Assembly: GCA_041659605.1 (NCBI GenBank)
Contig: JBAZXW010000006.1
Coordinates: 96,432-160,431, forward strand
Source: Solimonas sp041659605
GTDB lineage: Bacteria > Pseudomonadota > Gammaproteobacteria > Nevskiales > Nevskiaceae
Reading direction: 5' to 3'
Length of the DNA: 64,000 nucleotides
Below the pieces are notes generated by a model. It was not told where the DNA came from, made no database searches, and saw nothing but the letters and a program-made list of their open reading frames with translations. This document shows positions 58,946 to 64,000 of the stretch, piece by piece. Position 1 is the first letter of the stretch, and every line of letters begins with the position of its first letter. The position numbers and the translations under genes were made by a program.

Positions 58946-59689
58946 ATGCGCGCATTCCGCTACTACGACTTTCTCGTCGCCGGCATGGTCGCCGTGCTGC
59001 TGTGCTCGAACCTGATCGGCCCCGGCAAGGTCTGCACGATCACGCTGCCCTTGTTCGGCCCGCTGTCCTTCGGCGCCGGCAACCTGTTCTTTCCGGTCGC
59101 GTACATCTTCGGCGACGTGCTCACCGAGGTGTACGGCTATGCGCGCGCACGCCGCGCAATCTGGGCCGGCTTCGGCGCGATGATCTTCGCGACGTTCATG
59201 TCGGCGATCGTCGTCGGCATGACGCCCAGCCCGGACGAGCCGTGGAACGCAACCCTGCAGCCGGCGCTGGAGATCGTGTTCGGCAACACCTGGCGCATCG
59301 TCGCCGCGAGCATGCTCGCCTACTGGGTCGGCGACTTCGTCAATTCCTACGTGATGGCGAAGATGAAGCTGTGGACACAGGGCCGCTTCCTGTGGACGCG
59401 CACGATCGGCTCGACCGCCTGCGGCCAGGGCGTCGACTCGCTGATCTTCTACCCGCTCGCGTTCTACGGCATCTGGACCAACGACGCGCTGCTCGCCGTG
59501 GTCATCTTCAATTTCACGATGAAGCTGACGGTGGAGGTGCTGTTCACGCCGCTGACCTATCTCGTCGTCAACGGGCTCAAGCGCGCCGAGGGCGTCGACA
59601 CCTTCGACTTCGACACCGAGTTCACGCCGTTCTCGCTGGCCGACAGTGGCGTGCGGCGCAAGCTCCCCGGGACCGACGCCGCCGGGTGA
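58946..59689 (+). CDS. yhhQ: Queuosine precursor transporter (YhhQ/VUT family)
   Basis: A 247-residue integral membrane protein with about six hydrophobic helices. The family signature is clear: CTITLPLFGPLSFGAGNLFFPVAYIFGDVLTEVYGYARARR and IGSTACGQGVDSLIFYPLAF. YhhQ imports 7-cyano-7-deazaguanine and 7-aminomethyl-7-deazaguanine for queuosine in tRNA. It is 45 bases after the cNMP-domain gene, so possibly on the same message. The queuosine enzymes themselves are not in the window. Confidence 0.9.
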   Translation: MRAFRYYDFLVAGMVAVLLCSNLIGPGKVCTITLPLFGPLSFGAGNLFFPVAYIFGDVLTEVYGYARARRAIWAGFGAMIFATFMSAIVVGMTPSPDEPWNATLQPALEIVFGNTWRIVAASMLAYWVGDFVNSYVMAKMKLWTQGRFLWTRTIGSTACGQGVDSLIFYPLAFYGIWTNDALLAVVIFNFTMKLTVEVLFTPLTYLVVNGLKRAEGVDTFDFDTEFTPFSLADSGVRRKLPGTDAAG

Positions 59690-59701
59690 ACCCGGCGGCG
59701 C

Positions 59702-60577
59702 TCAGCTCCGCAGCATCGCCCGCCGACACAGCAGGATGCCGGCGAGCACGATGCCGCCGCCCAGCGCCTGCAGCGCGCCGAAGGGCTCGGCCAGCAGCAG
59801 CCAGGCGAACACCGTCGCAGCGACCGGCTGCACCAGCAGGCTCACGGCCGAGAACGACGCCGGCAGGTGCGCAAAACCGTAGGCGATCAGGCCTTGCCCG
59901 CCGACGTGCGAGAACAGCGCGAGCCCGCCGAGCAGCAGCCAGTCGCGAATCGATGCCGGCCAGAACGGCTCGCCGCTGAGCAGCGCGATCGGCAGCACGC
60001 ATAGCGCCGCCGCACTCGTGGTCCAGAACATCACCGCCGGCGTCGAGAATTGTGCGCGGCTGCGGCTCAGCACCAGCAGATAGCCGGCGTAGAACAGCGA
60101 GGTCAGGATCGCCATGCCGTCGCCGGCGAGCGTGCGCGCCGAGATGCTCAGGCTGTCGGCCATCAGCACGACGGCGCCGGCGAGCGTCAGCAGGAGCCCG
60201 CCGACGAAGATGCGACCGATGCGCTCGCCGAAGGCGAGCCACGCAACCAACGTCACCCACACCGGTGCGAGGTTCGTCAGCAGCGTCGAATTCGCGACCG
60301 AGGTCCAGTGGATCGACTGGTGCCAGACCATGAGATCGCCGGCAAAGAAGGCGCCGCCAAGCCAGAGGCCCCACGGCAAGCGATGGGGTGGCCGTCCGCC
60401 CGGCGTCGCGGGCGTGGCGCTGCGCAGCAACCACAGACCCAGCACCGGCGTCGCCAGCGCCAGGCGCCAGAAGGCGACCGCAGTCGGCCCGACTTCGGCG
60501 AGGCGCACGAAGATCGGCGCCAGGCCGATCAGGGTCGCGCCGGCGATCAGCGCCGGCAGTGCGCGCGTCTCGCTCAC
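59702..60577 (-). CDS. EamA/DMT superfamily transporter
   Basis: A 291-residue protein with ten predicted membrane helices in two EamA repeats (opening GATLIGLAPIFVRLAEVGPTAVAFWRLALA; second repeat GLIAYGFAHLPASFSAVSLLVQPVAATVFAWLLLAEP). The GTG start at 60577 overlaps the stop of the hydroxylase gene (GTGA), so the two are coupled. Substrates of this family are usually metabolites or amino acids; none can be named here. The tail is convergent with yhhQ, 12 bases apart. Confidence 0.85.
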   Translation of the reverse strand: MSETRALPALIAGATLIGLAPIFVRLAEVGPTAVAFWRLALATPVLGLWLLRSATPATPGGRPPHRLPWGLWLGGAFFAGDLMVWHQSIHWTSVANSTLLTNLAPVWVTLVAWLAFGERIGRIFVGGLLLTLAGAVVLMADSLSISARTLAGDGMAILTSLFYAGYLLVLSRSRAQFSTPAVMFWTTSAAALCVLPIALLSGEPFWPASIRDWLLLGGLALFSHVGGQGLIAYGFAHLPASFSAVSLLVQPVAATVFAWLLLAEPFGALQALGGGIVLAGILLCRRAMLRS

Positions 60578-61410
60578 GCGTGCGCTTTCCAGTCCTGCAG
60601 CGCGCGGTCGTAGTCGCGCACCAGCGTGCCGAACACGCGGTCCCAGAGCGGCAGGAAGCCGGCGTAATTGCCGCGCACGCGGGCGTGGTGGAAGTCGTGA
60701 TGCAGCGCGCCGTGCGAGCCCGGCAGCCAGTGCGTCGGCGTCCACGGCAGGTCGTAGCCGGCATGCCCTTCGGCCGCCTCCCACTGCCGGAACACGATCC
60801 AGATCCACAGCAGCGCGACATGGGCGCCGAGCAGCGCCGGGCCGAGGAAGGCGAGCGAGCCGGTCAGCACGTATTCGACCGGGTGCATGTAGTGGCCGGT
60901 GATCGCCCACGGCGCGAGCACGCGGTGATGGCGGCCGTGCACATGCTTGAGCAGCCAGCGCGTGTGCATCGCGCGGTGCATCCAGTAGTAGAGGAAGTCG
61001 TCGAGGTAGATGCAGAACAGCAGCTGCAGCACCAGCACCCAGGCCGGCGGCAGCGGCCCGACATGAATGCCGGACAGGCGCATCAGCGGCCACGCCGCGA
61101 TCGCCCCGGCAAACATCCAGACGTTGTTGATCAGCCACTGGCGCACGGACTGCCGCACCATGCGCGGCCCTTGTATCAGGATGCCGCGCGCCTCGGCGTC
61201 GGCGTCGCTGAGCCTGGCACCGCGCGTGTTCTGGCCAGAATTCTGGATTTTCCAGCGCCGCGCCCACGCCGGGTCGCGCGCCGCGAGCCAGGTCATCGGC
61301 CCCGCGAAGCCCAGGAACGCGACCATGCTCAGCAGTACGGTGGCGACCGGAATCAGCAGGAACAGGGGCTCGCCATAGGTGTCAATCGCGGCGTCGAGCA
61401 AGGCATTCAT
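60574..61410 (-). CDS. Fatty acid hydroxylase / sterol desaturase family protein
   Basis: A 278-residue membrane diiron hydroxylase. Several hydrophobic helices flank the three histidine boxes: HRAMH (HxxxH), HGRHH (HxxHH), and HHDFHH near the C-terminus. Such enzymes modify membrane lipids or sterol-like compounds with oxygen. The ATG at 61410 is preferred over an upstream in-frame start since homologues begin near the first helix. It is the first gene of a two-gene unit with the EamA transporter. Confidence 0.9.
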   Translation of the reverse strand: MNALLDAAIDTYGEPLFLLIPVATVLLSMVAFLGFAGPMTWLAARDPAWARRWKIQNSGQNTRGARLSDADAEARGILIQGPRMVRQSVRQWLINNVWMFAGAIAAWPLMRLSGIHVGPLPPAWVLVLQLLFCIYLDDFLYYWMHRAMHTRWLLKHVHGRHHRVLAPWAITGHYMHPVEYVLTGSLAFLGPALLGAHVALLWIWIVFRQWEAAEGHAGYDLPWTPTHWLPGSHGALHHDFHHARVRGNYAGFLPLWDRVFGTLVRDYDRALQDWKAHA

Positions 61411-61720
61411 AGGGGGCGAATTATGCGCGCGGCGCATATCCGCCCGCCGTGCCGAAGGCGTCTATCATCGCTCGCTGGTCGGCCGCTGGTCGGTCGCTCG
61501 CAGTGGCCTCCCCGCTTTTCCTTATACACAGTGCCGGCCAAACACGCGCTGCGGTCACAATCAATAGCGGAACTCGTCAAAATGTCGTCATATTCGTGGA
61601 GGTTGTTGATTAAATGACGGTTATTTCTTTGTTTTCACTGCGCCCGGAACTTGCCTTCGAGCATCGGCCCGATCGTCGCGCCGCAGCCTGCCGTTGCATC
61701 CACACAGTTATCCACAAGCC
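61411..61720. other. Divergent gap before priA with two consensus DnaA boxes and an AT-rich stretch
   Basis: 310 bases without a gene. TTATACACA (61522–61530) and TTATCCACA (61708–61716) both satisfy the DnaA box consensus TTWTNCACA on the plus strand; a weaker match, GCATCCACA, lies just upstream of the second. Between them is a stretch of low GC (61574–61637). The downstream box overlaps the region where priA translation would begin. Confidence 0.5.
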
Positions 61721-63889
61721 TTGAGCCTGCTGCTGGCCAGCGTCGCGGTGCCGGTTCCGCTGTACCGCAGCTTCGACTACCGCGTCCCGGCGGATGCGGC
61801 GGCGGTGCTGCGTCGCGGCAGCCGCGTGCGCGTGCCGTTCGGCCGCCGCGAGCTGGTCGGCATCGTCGTCTCGCCACCGCGCGAATCCGCCGCCGAGACT
61901 GGCGAATTCCGCCCGATCGGCGCAGTGCTGGACCAGGCGCCGCTGCTGCCGCCGGACCTGCTCGCCGTCTGCGAATGGGCGGCCGATTACTACCAGCATC
62001 CGCTCGGCGAGGTCTGCGCCACCGCGCTGCCCAGCCGCCTGCGCCGCGGCGAACCGGCGCAGCTGGAGCGCCCGCGGATTTACGCGCTCACCGCGTCCGG
62101 TCGCACGGCCTTGGAGACGCTGCCCGCCCGTCACCGCGCGCAGCGCGAACTGCTCGTGGCGCTGCAGGCCGGCCCGCATGCACGAGACGCGCTCGAATGC
62201 AGCGCGGACGTCCTACGCCGCGCGCTCGACGCCGGCTGGATCGAACTCGCCGCGACGACATCGGTCGCCGCGATCCACGCCCCGGCGCCGGCACCGACGG
62301 CGGAACAGGCCGCGGCATTGGCGCAACTCGAACAGGCCGGTACCGGCTTCGCCGTGCAGCTGATCGAAGGCGTCACCGGCAGCGGCAAGACCGAGCTGTA
62401 CCTGCGCCGAATCGAAGCCGTGCTCGCCACCGGCGCGCAGGCGCTGGTGCTGGCGCCGGAGATCGGCCTGACGCCGCAGCTGGTCGCGCGCTTCCGCGAG
62501 CGCCTGGGCAGCGGCGTCGACAGCTTCCATTCGGCGATGAGCGAGCGCGAGCGCGAGCAGGTCTGGCTGCGCGCCCGCGCCGGCGAAGCACGCGTCGTCA
62601 TCGGAACGCGCTCGGCGGTGTGGCTGCCGTTCGCGCGGCTGGGCGTGATCGTCGTCGACGAGGAGCATGACACCTCGTACAAGCAGCAGGATGGCCTGCG
62701 CTACTCGGCGCGCGACGTGAGCATCCTGCGCGCACAGAAATGCGGTGTGCCGGTGCTGCTCGGCAGCGCGACGCCGTCGCTCGAATCGCTGCACAACGCG
62801 CGCAGCGGCCGCTACCGCCACATCGTGCTCGCCCGCCGCGTGCGCGAAACGCCGCCGCCGCGCGTGCGCATCCTCGACGTACGCGGCCTGCCGCTGGACC
62901 ACGGCCTGTCGCCGCCGCTGATCCAGGCGATCGAGCGCCATCTCGGCGCGGGCGGGCAAGCGCTACTGTTTCTCAACCGCCGCGGCTACGCGCCGGTGCT
63001 GTTGTGCCACGCCTGCGGCTGGAGCGCGCCGTGCACGCAGTGCGACGCGCACATGACCCTGCATCGCGGCCGCGGTCTCTTGATCTGCCACCACTGCTCG
63101 GCGCAGCAGCCGGCGCCGCGTGCCTGCCCGTCCTGCGGCGCGACCTCGCTGCTCCCGGTCGGCGCCGGCACCGAGCGCATCGAGCAGGCGCTGGCGAACC
63201 GTTTCCCGCAGTACCGCGTCGCGCGCTTCGACTCCGATCGCATCACCAGCGGCGAAGCGCTCGAGCGCCAGCTCGCCGACATCCGCGAAGGCCGCGCGCA
63301 GATCCTGGTCGGCACGCAGATTCTCGCCAAGGGCCACGACTTTCCCGGACTGTCGCTGGTCGGCATCGTCTCCGCCGACCAGGCGTTGTACGGCAGCGAC
63401 TTCCGCGCGATCGAGCGCATGGGTCAACTCGTCACCCAGGTCGCGGGCCGCGCCGGCCGCGCCGGACAGCCGGGCGAAGTCTGGCTGCAGACCCACGAGC
63501 CCGACCATCCGCTGCTGCGCACGCTGGCCGAAAAAGGCTACGGCGCGCTGTGCGAGCAACTGCTGGTCGAACGCGAACAGACCGGCCTGCCGCCGTACAG
63601 CCACCTCGCGCTGCTGCGCGCCGAGTCGCGCGACGCCGGGCTGCCGCTGCGCTTCCTCGAAGCCGCCGGCGCACTGTTCGCGAACCGGCGCGGCGTCAGC
63701 GTCGCCGATCCGATCCCGTCCGGCATGGAGCGCCGCGCCGGCTACGTGCGCGCGCAGCTGCTGCTGCAGTCCGCCAGCCGCGCCGCCCTGCACAAGGCCC
63801 TCGCCGCCGCGGTGCCGCAACTCGGCGATCTGCCCGGCGCGCGCCAGGTCCGCTGGTCGGTAGACGTCGATCCCTACGACCTGATGTAG
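61721..63889 (+). CDS. priA: Primosomal protein N' (replication restart helicase PriA)
   Basis: A 722-residue 3'-5' helicase that reloads the replisome at stalled forks. The N-terminal DNA 3'-end-binding domain begins ASVAVPVPLYRSFDYRVP. Walker A is GVTGSGKT (217–224), the helicase box DEEH is at 313–316, and a double zinc site follows from about residue 429 (CHACGWSAPCTQCD ... CHHC ... CPSCG). The start is uncertain: TTG at 61721 fits the family N-terminus, whereas TTG at 61694 would add nine residues and cover the DnaA box. No ATG is available in that region. Confidence 0.93.
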   Translation: MSLLLASVAVPVPLYRSFDYRVPADAAAVLRRGSRVRVPFGRRELVGIVVSPPRESAAETGEFRPIGAVLDQAPLLPPDLLAVCEWAADYYQHPLGEVCATALPSRLRRGEPAQLERPRIYALTASGRTALETLPARHRAQRELLVALQAGPHARDALECSADVLRRALDAGWIELAATTSVAAIHAPAPAPTAEQAAALAQLEQAGTGFAVQLIEGVTGSGKTELYLRRIEAVLATGAQALVLAPEIGLTPQLVARFRERLGSGVDSFHSAMSEREREQVWLRARAGEARVVIGTRSAVWLPFARLGVIVVDEEHDTSYKQQDGLRYSARDVSILRAQKCGVPVLLGSATPSLESLHNARSGRYRHIVLARRVRETPPPRVRILDVRGLPLDHGLSPPLIQAIERHLGAGGQALLFLNRRGYAPVLLCHACGWSAPCTQCDAHMTLHRGRGLLICHHCSAQQPAPRACPSCGATSLLPVGAGTERIEQALANRFPQYRVARFDSDRITSGEALERQLADIREGRAQILVGTQILAKGHDFPGLSLVGIVSADQALYGSDFRAIERMGQLVTQVAGRAGRAGQPGEVWLQTHEPDHPLLRTLAEKGYGALCEQLLVEREQTGLPPYSHLALLRAESRDAGLPLRFLEAAGALFANRRGVSVADPIPSGMERRAGYVRAQLLLQSASRAALHKALAAAVPQLGDLPGARQVRWSVDVDPYDLM

Positions 63890-64000
63890 GAGATTCTATG
63901 TTGGCCCTCAAGTCGGAGAGGCAGCGAGCGCAGGCTGGTAATTGGACTGGTTTTTCATGAGTGCGAAGGCGATCCGAGCGAGTTTTCGCGCAAGGATGAC

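Noticed and set aside
63898..63960. 20-codon frame after priA with an AGGAG start signal, whose stop overlaps an ATG at 63957 (MSAKAIRASFRARM...)
   Set aside because: The downstream frame is cut by the window edge after 14 codons and the peptide resembles nothing known; it cannot be told from chance.

Overview
The window is a high-GC gammaproteobacterial chromosome segment. Gene content and order suggest the Xanthomonadales/Nevskiales neighbourhood: dsbA–cytochrome c4–engB next to polA, lptM–lysA, tamA–tamB, a split class II ribonucleotide reductase (NrdJa/NrdJb), three-subunit PntAA/AB/B and PpnP. There is no tRNA, rRNA, CRISPR array or prophage in view. Genes are packed, and many neighbours overlap by 1–4 bases (ATGA or GTGA junctions).

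Layout. 1–9.1 kb: DsbA (cut by the window edge), cytochrome c4 and EngB; a membrane protein with degenerate GGDEF and EAL domains; a candidate C-rich-loop sRNA just downstream of polA; polA, lysA and the 43-residue lipoprotein LptM; an esterase. 9.2–14.3 kb: the TamA/TamB outer-membrane translocation pair. 14.4–22.2 kb: two GST-fold proteins, a TraB/GumN-like protein, TtcA, a secreted ATP-dependent DNA ligase (LigE type), a POT peptide transporter with an extra domain, YggU and an M20 peptidase. 22.3–29.8 kb: two different RND permeases and a lipoprotein adaptor, with no outer-membrane channel nearby. 30–40.6 kb: SlyD, an unknown membrane-anchored protein, an S9 peptidase, MetH with a palindrome lying over its likely promoter, a second candidate sRNA, rubredoxin, PpnP, a UbiH/UbiM-type hydroxylase and NrdB.

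40.7–45.0 kb is a lower-GC patch, probably acquired. It holds one large zinc-hook ABC/Rad50-like ATPase whose C-terminus has an R-x3-E...H arrangement like PrrC/RloC anticodon nucleases, and a DUF2846+SH3 lipoprotein. 45–50 kb: envelope and secreted proteins and a DASS transporter. 50.2–54.3 kb: the NrdJb and NrdJa parts of the B12-dependent ribonucleotide reductase; nrdJa is split by a 376-residue LAGLIDADG intein inserted directly before the predicted catalytic cysteine. 54.4–64 kb: a DUF6279 lipoprotein, the proton-translocating transhydrogenase operon, a cNMP-binding protein, the YhhQ queuosine-precursor transporter, an EamA transporter, a sterol-desaturase-type hydroxylase and PriA, with two consensus DnaA boxes in the gap before priA.

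The observations most worth checking are the zinc-hook ATPase in the low-GC patch, the two C-rich-loop sRNA candidates, the intein with a C-terminal Gln in the RNR active site, the metH operator, and the DnaA-box gap at priA. Palindromic REP-like repeats occur in many of the intergenic gaps.
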